Below the pieces are notes generated by a model. That model saw only the letters and a program-made list of their open reading frames with translations. It did not search any database and was not told where the DNA came from. Of a stretch of 64,000 nucleotides of DNA, positions 18,462 through 27,133 are shown in pieces. Position numbers and translations under genes: made by a program. Each line of letters starts with the position of its first letter. The stretch's first letter is position 1. The DNA comes from Streptomyces sp. NBC_01262. Lineage in GTDB: Bacteria > Actinomycetota > Actinomycetes > Streptomycetales > Streptomycetaceae. The stretch lies in NCBI RefSeq assembly GCF_036226365.1, contig NZ_CP108462.1, positions 2,356,001 through 2,420,000 on the forward strand, given 5' to 3'.

Positions 18462-18527
18462 AGTGAACGCTTGCGTTCACTATGATCCACCCCGTAGCGT
18501 TGCACACAGTGAACGATGCCGTTCACT
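18462..18527. promoter_or_regulatory. two TetR operators sharing AGTGAACGNNNNCGTTCACT
   Basis: Site 1 (18462-18481) is AGTGAACG-CTTG-CGTTCACT and extends one more base symmetrically on each side. Site 2 (18508-18527) is AGTGAACG-ATGC-CGTTCACT. Arms are perfect 8-base inverted repeats with a 4-base centre; centres are 46 bases apart. They lie between the divergent TetR and efflux genes, so binding would cover both promoters. Identity of the binder as the adjacent TetR is inference from position. Confidence 0.88.
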
Positions 18528-18550
18528 AAGTCATTGCTGGGGGGACTCTC

Positions 18551-20101
18551 GTGACGACTTCGCAATTAGGTACCACTTCACGAAAGCCAGGTGCCGCGCG
18601 GCGGGACGGGCGCCCGGGCATCGCCCTGGCCGTCATCGCCGCCTGTCAGCTGATGGTCGTGCTGGACGCGACCATCGTCAATATCGCTCTGCCGCACGTC
18701 CAGAGCGCGCTCTCCTTCTCGACCACCGACCTGTCCTGGGTGCTCAACGCCTACACGCTGACCTTCGGCGGCCTGCTTCTGCTCGGCGGCCGGGCCGGGG
18801 ACATCCTCGGGCGGCGGAGGGTGTTCGTCTTCGGCATTCTGCTGTTCTCCCTCGCCTCCCTTCTCGGAGGCTTCGCCCAGGAGCCGTGGCAGCTGCTCGC
18901 CGCCCGCTCCCTCCAGGGCGCCGGCGGAGCGATCTGCTCGCCCACCTCCCTCGCCCTGATCACCAGCACCTTCCCGGAGGGCCCGGAGCGCAACCGGGCC
19001 TTCGGCGTCTTCGCGGCCGTCTCGGCCGGCGGCGGAGCCGTCGGCCTGCTGGCCGGCGGCATGCTCACCGACTGGCTCAGCTGGCGCTGGGTGTTCTTCG
19101 TCAACGTACCCATCGGCCTCCTGATCGCCTTCCTCTCGCCGATCTTCATCCACGAGTCGGAGCGGCACCCTGGACGCTTCGACATACTCGGCGCGATCAC
19201 CTCGACCGGCGGCATGGCCTCGATGGTCTACGGATTCATCAGGGCCGCCGACAAGGGATGGCGCGACGGGCTGACGCTGGCGGCCTTCGGGACGGCCGTA
19301 GTTCTGCTCGTCTCGTTCGTCCTGGTCGAGCGGCGGGCACGGGAGCCGATCACCCCCTTGCGGATGTTCGCGGACCGCAACCGCTCGGGCACCTACGTGA
19401 TCATGCTCAGCCTCGCCGCGGCGATGTTCGGGATGTTCTATTTCATCGTCCTGTTCGTGCAGAACGTGCTCGGCTACAGCCCGATCGCCTCCGGCTTCGC
19501 CTTCCTGCCGGTCACCGCCGCGATCCTGGTCGGCGCGGTGCTGTCCACCCGCTTCCTGCCCGTGCTCGGGCCCAAGCCGTTCCTGATCACTGGTGCGATC
19601 TTCACGGGCCTGGGCATGGCCTGGCAGACCCAAATCACCCCGGAGAGCAGCTACGCCACCGGAGTGCTGGGGCCGATGCTGCTCTTCGGCTTCGGCATGG
19701 GCCTGAACTTCGTCACGCTCACGCTGACCGCCGTCTCCGGGGTCGCGCAGCACGAGGCGGGCGCGGCGTCCGGGCTGCTCAACGCGACGCAGCAGGTGGG
19801 CGGTTCACTGGGGCTGTCGATCCTGGTCACGGTCTTCGGCACGGCCTCCCGCAGCGAGGCGCGAAAACAGCTGCCGGACTTCCTGGCACACGCCACGGCG
19901 CAGCAGAAGGCCGCGTTCGCGAAGGCGGGGACGCTGCCGGCGCCATGGGGCCACGAAGTACTGGCCCATGGCATAGCGACCGCGTTCATAGCGGCCGTGG
20001 CACTGGTCGGTCTGGCCCTGGCCACGGCGGTGTTCGTGGTGAAGGTGCGCAAGAGCGACCTGGAGGCGCTGAGCGGGACCGCGGGAGTGCCAGGGGCCTG
20101 A
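18551..20101 (+). CDS. DHA2-family (14-helix) MFS efflux transporter
   Basis: A 516-residue major-facilitator protein. It shows motif D1/C-type LMVVLDATIVNIALPHV near residue 35 and motif A GGRAGDILGRRRVF between helices 2 and 3, both typical of the DHA2 drug:H+ antiporters (EmrB/QacA group), with about fourteen helices. Starts at GTG after GGGGGGA. The divergent TetR gene and shared operators point to inducible export of a toxic compound or an own metabolite. The compound cannot be told from sequence. Confidence 0.92.
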   Translation: MTTSQLGTTSRKPGAARRDGRPGIALAVIAACQLMVVLDATIVNIALPHVQSALSFSTTDLSWVLNAYTLTFGGLLLLGGRAGDILGRRRVFVFGILLFSLASLLGGFAQEPWQLLAARSLQGAGGAICSPTSLALITSTFPEGPERNRAFGVFAAVSAGGGAVGLLAGGMLTDWLSWRWVFFVNVPIGLLIAFLSPIFIHESERHPGRFDILGAITSTGGMASMVYGFIRAADKGWRDGLTLAAFGTAVVLLVSFVLVERRAREPITPLRMFADRNRSGTYVIMLSLAAAMFGMFYFIVLFVQNVLGYSPIASGFAFLPVTAAILVGAVLSTRFLPVLGPKPFLITGAIFTGLGMAWQTQITPESSYATGVLGPMLLFGFGMGLNFVTLTLTAVSGVAQHEAGAASGLLNATQQVGGSLGLSILVTVFGTASRSEARKQLPDFLAHATAQQKAAFAKAGTLPAPWGHEVLAHGIATAFIAAVALVGLALATAVFVVKVRKSDLEALSGTAGVPGA

Positions 20102-20110
20102 CGGCGAGCG

Positions 20111-20141
20111 GGCGGGGCGCGCCGGGCCCGCGCGCCCCGCC
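20111..20141. terminator. bidirectional terminator between converging genes
   Basis: A perfect 12-base GC-rich stem (20111-20122 with 20130-20141) and a 7-base loop stand 10 bases after the efflux gene stop and 5 bases from the stop of the opposing membrane-protein gene. No U-tract, as is common in Streptomyces. Confidence 0.75.
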
Positions 20142-20146
20142 GCCTG

Positions 20147-21754
20147 TCATTCCCGGTAGTCGATGAAGCCCGCCTTCTGGCACGCGTCCGCGCCCGCGAG
20201 CGGCCGGTCGGCCAGGATCGTGCGGGCTCGGGCCTCGCTCAGGCTCGTGGCGTACCAGGGCTCGCCGTCGCGCAGACCGCGATCGATCACCTCCAGCGCG
20301 CAGGAACGCTGCGGTTCGGGCAGCCGGTCCAGCGCGGGCACCGCGTCGGCGGACAGGCCTCGCAGATACTGCAGGTCGATGTCCTCGGCGTTCTGTGAAC
20401 GGCCGACCTGCTGGTCCGCTATCAGCGCGTCGGGCGAGGCCAGTCCGAAGGCCAGCACCCCGGCGGCCGTGACGGCCACGACGGCCCGCGGAAGCCACCG
20501 GTTGCCGAGGATTCCCGCCGCCATGATCAGCACGATGAGCAGGCCGAGCCACAGCTCCACACCGGCCACGGAGATGCGCAGCCGGGTCAGCCCGTAGGCG
20601 TCGACGTACAGCTCCATACGACGCAGCGCGGAGGCGACCACGACCAGGGTGAGCACGCAGATCACACCGAGCACGCAGCGCACGAGCAGCCGGTCGCCGT
20701 CACTGCCGCGCGGTGCCCAGCGCAGGGCGACAGCGATCACGAGCACGGTGAGCAGGGTGACGGTGAGCAGTTGCCAGAAGCCCTGCCGGGCGTACTCGGC
20801 GTAGGTCAGGTGGGTCTCGGCGAGCACCTTGTCGTAGCCGCCGAACAGAACCGTGAGCTGTACGGAGTTGAACGCGGCGAAGAGCACGGCGAGGACCACG
20901 AGCGGCAGCGTCCACTCCACGCGGCTGCGCGCGCGGCCCGGCTTGACCTTGATGCGGTCCCAGCGGCGCGGAGCGGCCGCGGTACGGGCCGCGGCCAGCG
21001 CGCCGAGCATTGCCAGGACGAAGAACAGCAGGCGCAGCGGGCTGTCGCCGATCGAGATGTCCGGGGTGAGATCGCTCAGCAGATCGGCGAAGGCGGCGTC
21101 GGCACCGGCGAAGAGCGCGCCGAAGACCACCAGGAGCACCACGGCCACCCCTGTCGCCTTGACCACCGGCCACCAGCGCTCGCGGTTGCCGCCGGTCCGC
21201 TCGCGCAGCCCGCGCTGGCCCCAGTCGATGCCGGCCACGACCGCGACCCACATGCCGACGCTGCCCAGCAGCACACCCGGCCAGGTGCGGCTGCCGTGCA
21301 GGGCGAGCGAACCGAGCGCGAGGGCCGCGACGATGGCGAGGAAGGCGGGCCAGCCCGCGTCCCGGAGAACGGGGACGGCGAGCAGGGCGAGGCCCCCGAC
21401 CGCCCACAGCAGGGTCCACGGGCGGGGCCGGCGGCCGGCCGCGCGGGCCGCGATCGCGGCGGCCACCGCTGCGGGTATCGCGACGAACAGCAGATTCAGA
21501 CCGAGTCCGTCGCCCAGCAGCAGCGCGGCCATCACCCCGGTGGCCAGCACCGCCCAGAGCACACCCGGGCGGATCGCCGCCGGCGCCTTGGCACGGCTCA
21601 CGACAACCCACTGCGGCGGCGGTGGCTGCACCGGCGCCCCGGGCCACGCCGGGCGCGGCTGCGGGTGCCGCATATAACCGGGGACTTGGGGTGGCTGCGG
21701 CGGCGCGTACGGATTCCCCCGCGGCGGTACTGCATCGGACGGAGTGTCAGACAT
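20147..21754 (-). CDS. DUF4173/DUF4153-type polytopic membrane protein
   Basis: A 535-residue protein. The first 65 residues are Pro/Gln-rich (GNPYAPPQPPQVPGYM) and cytoplasmic; then about twelve hydrophobic helices follow, with the family-typical FNSVQLTVLFGGYDKVL and HLTYAEYARQGFWQLL segments in the middle. The last 110 residues are soluble and Asp/Arg-rich (LQYLRGLSADAVPALDRLPEPQ). The TYAEYARQGFWQL pattern marks the DUF4173 (DUF4153-like) family, whose function is unknown. Start chosen at the ATG with GGGAGGGGG upstream. It stands alone between two converging or divided units. Confidence 0.85.
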   Translation of the reverse strand: MSDTPSDAVPPRGNPYAPPQPPQVPGYMRHPQPRPAWPGAPVQPPPPQWVVVSRAKAPAAIRPGVLWAVLATGVMAALLLGDGLGLNLLFVAIPAAVAAAIAARAAGRRPRPWTLLWAVGGLALLAVPVLRDAGWPAFLAIVAALALGSLALHGSRTWPGVLLGSVGMWVAVVAGIDWGQRGLRERTGGNRERWWPVVKATGVAVVLLVVFGALFAGADAAFADLLSDLTPDISIGDSPLRLLFFVLAMLGALAAARTAAAPRRWDRIKVKPGRARSRVEWTLPLVVLAVLFAAFNSVQLTVLFGGYDKVLAETHLTYAEYARQGFWQLLTVTLLTVLVIAVALRWAPRGSDGDRLLVRCVLGVICVLTLVVVASALRRMELYVDAYGLTRLRISVAGVELWLGLLIVLIMAAGILGNRWLPRAVVAVTAAGVLAFGLASPDALIADQQVGRSQNAEDIDLQYLRGLSADAVPALDRLPEPQRSCALEVIDRGLRDGEPWYATSLSEARARTILADRPLAGADACQKAGFIDYRE

Positions 21755-21966
21755 GGAGCCCCCTCCCAGCCGGGACCGCCGCAGCACGGAGCGCGAGCGG
21801 GACCGGCGACTGTCGGCGCACGCCGGTCAAGATCAAACCGACGGCGTGCGCGACACGCTACGCCGGGCCCGGCACCGGCCCGGGCCCGTGTGCCCGCCCG
21901 GCGCAAGCCTGTGACGTGCTCGTGACACTCGCGGGGTTTTGGGCCCGTATTCCGGTGATCGCGGCC

Positions 21967-22908
21967 TCAGCCGACGCCGACGGGAACCCACTCCGGCAGT
22001 GGCTCGCTCCGCCCCAGCCACTCGCCCGGCGGAGCACCGTCCGGACGGGCGGCGACAATGCCGCCGACTATCGCGCACGTGGTGTCGACATCGCCGCCGG
22101 CCCGCGCCGTGGTCCAGAACGCTCCCTCGTAGTCACCGAGCCCCCGGGCCGCCACCCACAGCGCGAACGGCACGGTGTCATGGGCACTGGTGCGCCGACC
22201 GCAGCCGAGCACCGCGGCGACGGTTGCCACATCCGCGTAGTCGAGCATGTCGTGGGCCCGGCGCAGCCCGGCTTGCACGGCGCTACGCGGCACGAGCGCG
22301 ATGACCCCGTCCAGCAGCGCCGTGGGCTCCTGCGGGCCGTCCGCTCCGGCGACCAGCGCTGCGGCGACCGCGACGGCGACAGCCCCGGCCACGGCCTCCC
22401 GGTGCTGGTGCGTGGTGTACGCCGACAGCTCCGCCTGCTCGGCCGCCTTCTCCGGCTCCCCCGCCTACCAGGCCCCGAGCGGCGCTACCCGCATCGCCGC
22501 CCCGTTGCCCCAGGAGCCCTGCCCGTTGAACATCTGCGCCGCCAGCGTGCGCCAGTCGGCGCCCTCCTGGCGGATCAGCCGCAGCATCCGGTTCACCGCC
22601 GGACCATAACCACGATCGAAGTCATGGCGCTGCGCGAAGGACGCGGCGAGATCGTCCTGGTCGATCGAGCCGTGGGCGTGCAGGACCGCCACCACCGAGC
22701 ACGCCATTTCCGTGTCGTCGGTCCACTGCCAGACGCCGAGCGGCAGCGCCCCGCTCTGCAGGGCCGGATAGTTGGCGGGCACGAAGAACTGGGAGCCGAG
22801 GGCATCGCCCAGCGCCAGTCCGCGCAGGCTCGCCAGTGCGCGCAGGAGGCGTTCGGAATTTCGGGGGTCAGGGATCATCGCGCCGGAAACTCTGACATCA
22901 GGTGTCAT
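21967..22908 (-). pseudogene. ADP-ribosylglycohydrolase, interrupted by one amber codon
   Basis: Both halves lie in one frame of about 313 codons, broken only by TAG at 22465-22467. The N-terminal part carries LRGLALGDALGSQFF and WTDDTEMA, and after the stop come SAYTTHQHREAVAGAVAVA and GGDVDTTCAIVGGIVAA, the metal-site motifs of DraG-type ADP-ribosylhydrolases. Both aspartate clusters are intact. The stop falls in the pattern APLGAW-stop-A, where relatives usually have a tyrosine, so a TAC to TAG change is likely. With no other lesion the loss appears recent, or the codon may be read through. Start taken at ATG 22908; TTG 22917 possible. Confidence 0.8.
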
Positions 22909-22958
22909 CGGGGTCAATCACCCTGTGCCCAAACTCACCAGCGCAACTAGGCCCTGGC

Positions 22959-23624
22959 CTAGCCGTGATATCTCGCCAGGTCCGACTCGGCCGTACGCCA
23001 CCGGGCGAAAGGCCGGTCGAGCCGGTACTTGCCGTCGGCCCCGAGCAGCAGCACCCGGGTCTCGCCGTTGTCGGGGTTGGACAGGCACTCGAACTCGTCG
23101 ACGGTCCAGTGGAACCACCGCATGCAGAACAGCCGCATCGTCAGGCCATGGGTCACCATCAGCACATTCGGCGGGAAGTCCGGGTTGTCGAAAGCCCGGT
23201 ACAGAGTCTCCAGGAAGGCGCCGACCCGGTCATAGACATCGGCCCCCGACTCCCCCTGCGCAAAGCGGTAGAAGAAGTGCCCGTACGCGTCCCGGGTCTT
23301 GCGCTGCCGCTGCACGTCCTCGGCGTCCTGGTAGTTCCCCCAGTCCTGTTCACGCAGCCTCGGCTCCTCCTTGGCGCGCGTCAGCCTGGGATCCAGCCCC
23401 AGCAGATGGAAGGTCTGGTGGGTGCGCCGGTACGGCGAGACAAAGGCCTGCACCCGCTCGTCTCCGAACAGCTCTCTGAGCCGGTCCCCCGCGTCCCGCG
23501 CCTGCCGCTCACCGGTAGGGGTGAGCTCCAGAGCATGGTCCGGGACCCGTTCATAGATCGTGTCGTCGGCATTGCCCTGGGACTCTCCGTGCCGGATGAG
23601 CACAATGCGGCGGGGTCGTGCCAT
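22959..23624 (-). CDS. histidine phosphatase (phosphoglycerate-mutase-like) family protein
   Basis: A 221-residue protein with the catalytic LIRHGESQGN motif at residues 7-16 (phospho-acceptor His in RHGES) and the later MVTHGLTMRLF, where the second histidine acts. SPYRRTHQTF supplies the phosphate-binding arginine pattern. These hydrolyse phosphate esters in the cytoplasm; the substrate is not evident. The longer frame reaching 23678 is rejected because the motif normally begins a few residues from the start. It directly follows, in the opposite sense of coupling, no clear partner. Confidence 0.88.
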   Translation of the reverse strand: MARPRRIVLIRHGESQGNADDTIYERVPDHALELTPTGERQARDAGDRLRELFGDERVQAFVSPYRRTHQTFHLLGLDPRLTRAKEEPRLREQDWGNYQDAEDVQRQRKTRDAYGHFFYRFAQGESGADVYDRVGAFLETLYRAFDNPDFPPNVLMVTHGLTMRLFCMRWFHWTVDEFECLSNPDNGETRVLLLGADGKYRLDRPFARWRTAESDLARYHG

Positions 23625-23681
23625 GACTTCACTGTATGTGGCCACCAAGGCGGAAGCACGATGGCACCCCCGTAGCACCTG

Positions 23682-24404
23682 TCACAGGGCCGCCGGCCGC
23701 AGCCGGGATCCGCCGTCCACGGACAGGACCGTGCCCGTGGTGAAGCCGGCGTCGACGAGGTAGGCGACGGCGTCGGCTATGTCCTCCGGCCGCCCCACCC
23801 GGCCGACGGGGGCCGTCTTCGCGTAGGCGTCGAAGGTCTGCTGCCGTGCTTCGGCGTCCAGCCAGTCCCACCAGGGGGTGTCGACGATCCCGGGCGAGAC
23901 CGCGTTGACCCGGGCGGGGGCGAGCTCCACCGCGAGCACCGGCACCATCGCCTCGACGGCGGCGTTGACCGCGGCGAGGCCTGCGGTGCCCGGTATGGCG
24001 GCGCCCGCCGAACCGGCCGTGACGAATGTCAGGGAGCCGTCCGGCCTGAGCACTTCGAGCGCGGCCTGGGCGGCGATCGTCTGCGCGAGGAGCTTGCCCT
24101 CGGCCGCCTCACGCAGCGCCTCGGTGGATATCGACCGGAAGGGCCCGGCCGCCGTCGCCCCGGTGACCGCGACGACCACGTGGTCCACCCGCTCCAGCCC
24201 CGCGAAGAAGGCCCGGGTGGCCTCCTCGTCCCTGGCGTCGACACTGGCTCCCGAGGCGCCGTCGCCCAGCTTTTCCAGCGCCGCCGCCAGACGCCCGGCA
24301 TCCCTGCCGGTGACGACCACCTCGCGGCCTTCCTTCAGCTGTCGCTGGGCCACGGCGAGTCCGATACCCGAGGTGCCGCCGACAACCACAATCCGCTCAC
24401 TCAT
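23682..24404 (-). CDS. short-chain dehydrogenase-like protein lacking the catalytic Tyr/Lys
   Basis: A 240-residue Rossmann protein. The cofactor loop GGTSGIGLAVA (residues 9-19) is classical, as are VVVAVTGA and NAVSPGIVDTP near the C-terminus. At the active site, where SDRs have YxxxK, this protein has L143 and N147 (GLAAVNAAVEA). The S/T-rich strand before it (TFVTAGSAGA) is kept. It may bind NAD(P)(H) without classical catalysis or use another residue; some SDR subfamilies share this. Divergent from a TetR gene with a long palindrome between, so probably controlled by it. Confidence 0.85.
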   Translation of the reverse strand: MSERIVVVGGTSGIGLAVAQRQLKEGREVVVTGRDAGRLAAALEKLGDGASGASVDARDEEATRAFFAGLERVDHVVVAVTGATAAGPFRSISTEALREAAEGKLLAQTIAAQAALEVLRPDGSLTFVTAGSAGAAIPGTAGLAAVNAAVEAMVPVLAVELAPARVNAVSPGIVDTPWWDWLDAEARQQTFDAYAKTAPVGRVGRPEDIADAVAYLVDAGFTTGTVLSVDGGSRLRPAAL

Positions 24405-24421
24405 CGCTTGCCCCACTCCAA

Positions 24422-24472
24422 TTACAAGACACGGTGACTCGTTAAATATAAACGAGGCACGGTGTCCTGTAA
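24422..24472. promoter_or_regulatory. 51-base palindromic operator between SDR and TetR genes
   Basis: An extended inverted repeat centred on 24447. The inner arms CTCGTT (24438-24443) and AACGAG (24451-24456) are perfect; the outer arms TTACAAGACACGGTG (24422-24436) and CACGGTGTCCTGTAA (24458-24472) match at 13 of 15 positions. The centre is AT-rich (AAATATA). It sits in the 95-base divergent gap and so can act on both genes. Its size suggests binding of two dimers. Confidence 0.85.
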
Positions 24473-24499
24473 AGCCCACGGAGGATCTAAGGTGGACCC

Positions 24500-25090
24500 A
24501 TGACAGAAGCGGTCCCCCGTGGCAGGCCCCGCAGCGAGACAGCACGGCGCGCCGTGCTCGACGCGGCCCTCCAGCTGTGCCAGCGCGACGGCTTCCAAGG
24601 CCTGACGATCAAGGCGATCGCCGAGACGGCGGGCGTCGGCAGGCAGACGGTCTACCGCTGGTGGCCCACCAAGGAAGCGGTGCTGCTGGACGCCCTCCGC
24701 GATGTCGGGCTTCGCGAAAGCCGCCGGCTCGCCCCCGACAGCGGGGACACCCTGCGCGATGTCGAGAGTCTCCTCTCGATGACCTTCGCCCTCACCCAGC
24801 AGCTGACCGGAAAGGCCATCGTCGGCCTGATGGCCGAGGCGCAGCACGATCCCGGGCTCTCGGCCCGCCTGCAGGGCACCGTCATCGGCCCCCGCAGACA
24901 GGCCCTTCGCGAGATCCTCGCCCGCGGTGTGGAGCGCGGCGACCTCAGCGATGCCGAGGTGCCGCTCGATCTCGCCGTCGACTTCGCCTTCGGCACCATG
25001 TGGTACCGGCTGCTGAGCCGCCATGCCCCGGTCGACGCCGATCTGGCCGGGCAGCTCACCGCAGCGCTCCGGAGAATGCTCAGCCCTTAG
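24500..25090 (+). CDS. TetR-family regulator
   Basis: A 196-residue TetR regulator. Residues about 11-60 form the DNA-binding domain: RRAVLDAALQLCQRDGFQGL followed by TIKAIAETAGVGRQTVYRWW and KEAVLLDAL. A helical ligand/dimer domain ends with FGTMWYRLLSRHAPVDADLAGQL, the pattern of the TetR_C_11-type group. ATG 24500 has GGAGGATCTAAGG upstream. It is divergent from the SDR-like gene and probably represses it through the intervening palindrome. Its last 11 bases overlap the converging NmrA-like gene. Confidence 0.9.
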   Translation: MTEAVPRGRPRSETARRAVLDAALQLCQRDGFQGLTIKAIAETAGVGRQTVYRWWPTKEAVLLDALRDVGLRESRRLAPDSGDTLRDVESLLSMTFALTQQLTGKAIVGLMAEAQHDPGLSARLQGTVIGPRRQALREILARGVERGDLSDAEVPLDLAVDFAFGTMWYRLLSRHAPVDADLAGQLTAALRRMLSP

Positions 25091-25925
25091 ACCCGCCGGC
25101 CTGCGCCGCTCCGTACGTACGGTCCTCCAGCGGCGCCGCCGCGAGGAACTCGCCGAAGCCGTGCCGCCCCTGCGCGCCGCCTTCGGCGTCGCGCACCAGC
25201 AGCCCGCCCGCGCACAGCGCTGCGATCATCCTGCCCGGCAGCGGCACGGACACCACCGGGCGGCGCCGGCCGGAGGCCCGCAGGACCGCGCGCACCGCGT
25301 CCACCGCGGTCCACACCTGCGGCCCGCCGAAGTCCGGCGCGCGCCCGACGGGCTCCCCCAGCGCCAGCTCAGCCATCCGGTCGGCGACTTCCCCGGCCTC
25401 CACCGGCTGTACGAGGACGCCCGAGGGCACCGGCACCACGGGGAGCCGTGCCGTCTGCTGCGCAACGGCCAGCACCAGATCGTGGAACTGCGTCGCGCGC
25501 AACACGCTGTACGGCAGCCCCGACTCCTCCAGGAGCCGTTCCACCGCCAGCTTCGCGCGGTAGTACCGGAACGGGACCAGGTCGATGCCCACGATCGACA
25601 CATAGACGATGTGCGGCCGGGCGCCGCCTGCGCGTGCGGCGTCGATCAGATTGCGGGTGCCCGCCTCATCGGTCTTCCCGGCGCTCTTGGTGTCGCTGGC
25701 GCAGTGCACCACCACGGCGACCCCGTCCAGCGCCGCCGCGAGCCCGGCGCCGTCCGCCAGGTCACCGACCACCCACTCGGCCTTGTCCGGCACGCCCGGG
25801 CCGCGCTCCGGCTCCGGCCGCCTGCTCAGCACGCGCACTGGGCGTCCGGCATCCAGCAGCCGCCGCACCACGGCGGTTCCGAGCACACCGCTGCCGCCGG
25901 TCACCAGAATCGTTTCCATGGCCAT
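25080..25925 (-). CDS. NmrA-like NAD(P)-binding protein
   Basis: A 281-residue atypical SDR. The N-terminal cofactor motif TILVTGGSGVLGTAVVRRL is followed by RVLSRRPEP, which would bind the NADP phosphate, and GDLADGAGLAAALDGV. There is no YxxxK. The C-terminal half, LPYSVLRATQFHDLVL and GVLVQPVEAGEVADRM, is typical of the NmrA/UPF-type sugar-epimerase-like subfamily. Likely a cofactor-sensing or isoflavone-reductase-like protein; substrate unknown. Starts at ATG 25925 after GGGAAGGGACGGG. Its end overlaps the TetR gene by 11 bases on the other strand. Confidence 0.85.
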   Translation of the reverse strand: MAMETILVTGGSGVLGTAVVRRLLDAGRPVRVLSRRPEPERGPGVPDKAEWVVGDLADGAGLAAALDGVAVVVHCASDTKSAGKTDEAGTRNLIDAARAGGARPHIVYVSIVGIDLVPFRYYRAKLAVERLLEESGLPYSVLRATQFHDLVLAVAQQTARLPVVPVPSGVLVQPVEAGEVADRMAELALGEPVGRAPDFGGPQVWTAVDAVRAVLRASGRRRPVVSVPLPGRMIAALCAGGLLVRDAEGGAQGRHGFGEFLAAAPLEDRTYGAAQAGGSKG

Positions 25926-26033
25926 CGCTTCGTCCCGTCCCTTCCCGGCGACTCGATCGCCGGTCTCGCAGAGGGGACGGGCCGGCCGCCGCAGATGTGA
26001 CATCCGGGTACCCGGGATTGTCAGTGGCAGGCG

Positions 26034-26642
26034 TCAGACTGTCCATGCCTGGACGACATCCACCACATCACCCGCCACAGCCAGCACATCCGTGTCCAGA
26101 TCGGCTCGCTCCGACAGCCGGGCGACCGGACCGTCGCGGTATTTCGCACGCTCGGTCGCCGAGTCCCACATGGACAGCACCAGGAAGTCCGACTCCGGGC
26201 CCTGCGCGAAGACCCCGCGCAGCATCCCCGGTGAGCCGGCCATCGCCGGGTTCCACACCTTCTCCTGCATCAGGGTGAAGTGCTCGGCCCGCCCCGGGCG
26301 CACCTTGCAGTGCGCGAGCCGCAGCACGTCGCTGTCCGCGAACCGGGCGCGGAAGCCGACCTTCACGTCCAGCCTGTGCTCGAAGAACTTCACGCCCAGG
26401 CTCTCGTAGGTGCCCTCCTGCGCGGCGGCGAGCCGGTCATGAGCGCCGCCCGACATGAAGGCGTCGTGATACGACGGCGTGTCCCAGATGGAGAACAGGT
26501 GCGCCACCCCGGGCTGGCTCCTGCTCCACCCGCCGCCCTGTCCCCGGAACCCCGGCTCACCCAGCAGCCCCGCCCACTTCCGCTGCCCTCGTTCGAACCC
26601 CGCCCGGTCGATGACGCCGCAGCGAATCCACTTCACCAGCAC
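26034..26642 (-). CDS. DUF4937-type protein (YdbC-like)
   Basis: A 202-residue soluble protein made of two similar halves of the dimeric alpha/beta-barrel type. The first half begins VKWIRCGVIDRAGFERGQRKW and includes GGWSRSQPGVAHLFSIW; the second begins VLRLAHCKVRPGRAEHFTLMQEKVWNPAMAG and has FLVLSMWDSATERAKYRDG. This two-domain arrangement and the KW.RC start fit the DUF4937 family. Such barrels occur in monooxygenases of polyketides and in stress proteins, but no function is established for this family. Starts at GTG. Confidence 0.75.
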   Translation of the reverse strand: MLVKWIRCGVIDRAGFERGQRKWAGLLGEPGFRGQGGGWSRSQPGVAHLFSIWDTPSYHDAFMSGGAHDRLAAAQEGTYESLGVKFFEHRLDVKVGFRARFADSDVLRLAHCKVRPGRAEHFTLMQEKVWNPAMAGSPGMLRGVFAQGPESDFLVLSMWDSATERAKYRDGPVARLSERADLDTDVLAVAGDVVDVVQAWTV

Positions 26643-26728
26643 CGCGCCATCCTATGGCCCACCAGCACGCTTTCCGCCCCGGTCAGACCGCCAACTCCCC
26701 GTACGAGTAAGGGAATACGATCTGGCCC

Positions 26729-27133
26729 ATGGACGCCCTGTATCCACGCCTCCTCGTCGAGGACTTCGACTCCGCCGCGCGCTTCTGGACGGCAGCCCTG
26801 CGCGACCTCCTCTCCATCGAACCGGTCAAGGTCCTGCCCGAAGCGGGATACGCCAACTGGGACCTGGACGGCGAGACCGTTCTCGTCCTCTACGCCCGCC
26901 GCAACCTGGCGATGACCATCGGCACCAACACCCTGCCCACGCGTGCCGAAGCACAGGACAGCGCCATGCTCGTGCTGCGCGTGGCCGAGGTCGACGCTGC
27001 CGCCCGGCGGCTCGCAGCGCACGGCGCCGCCTTCCTCACCGAGCCCCAGGACCGCCCCGACTGGGGACCGGGCCTTCGCACCTCGCACCTGCGCACGCCG
27101 GACGGCACCCTGGTCGAACTGCAGTCCTACTGA
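26729..27133 (+). CDS. VOC (glyoxalase/bleomycin-resistance fold) protein
   Basis: A 134-residue protein with the paired beta-alpha-beta-beta-beta repeats of the vicinal-oxygen-chelate fold: LYPRLLVEDFDSAARFWTAAL begins repeat one and MLVLRVAEVDAAARRLAAHG repeat two, ending HLRTPDGTLVELQSY, where the terminal Glu is a usual metal ligand. No enzymatic activity can be assigned; many such proteins bind metabolites or antibiotics. Ends 7 bases into the opposing epimerase gene. Confidence 0.85.
   Translation: MDALYPRLLVEDFDSAARFWTAALRDLLSIEPVKVLPEAGYANWDLDGETVLVLYARRNLAMTIGTNTLPTRAEAQDSAMLVLRVAEVDAAARRLAAHGAAFLTEPQDRPDWGPGLRTSHLRTPDGTLVELQSY

Noticed and set aside
21967..22908. Two separate genes for the halves of the ADP-ribosylglycohydrolase
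   Set aside because: Both halves are in one frame, each lacks half of the metal site, and the second has no convincing start; one gene with a stop codon is simpler.
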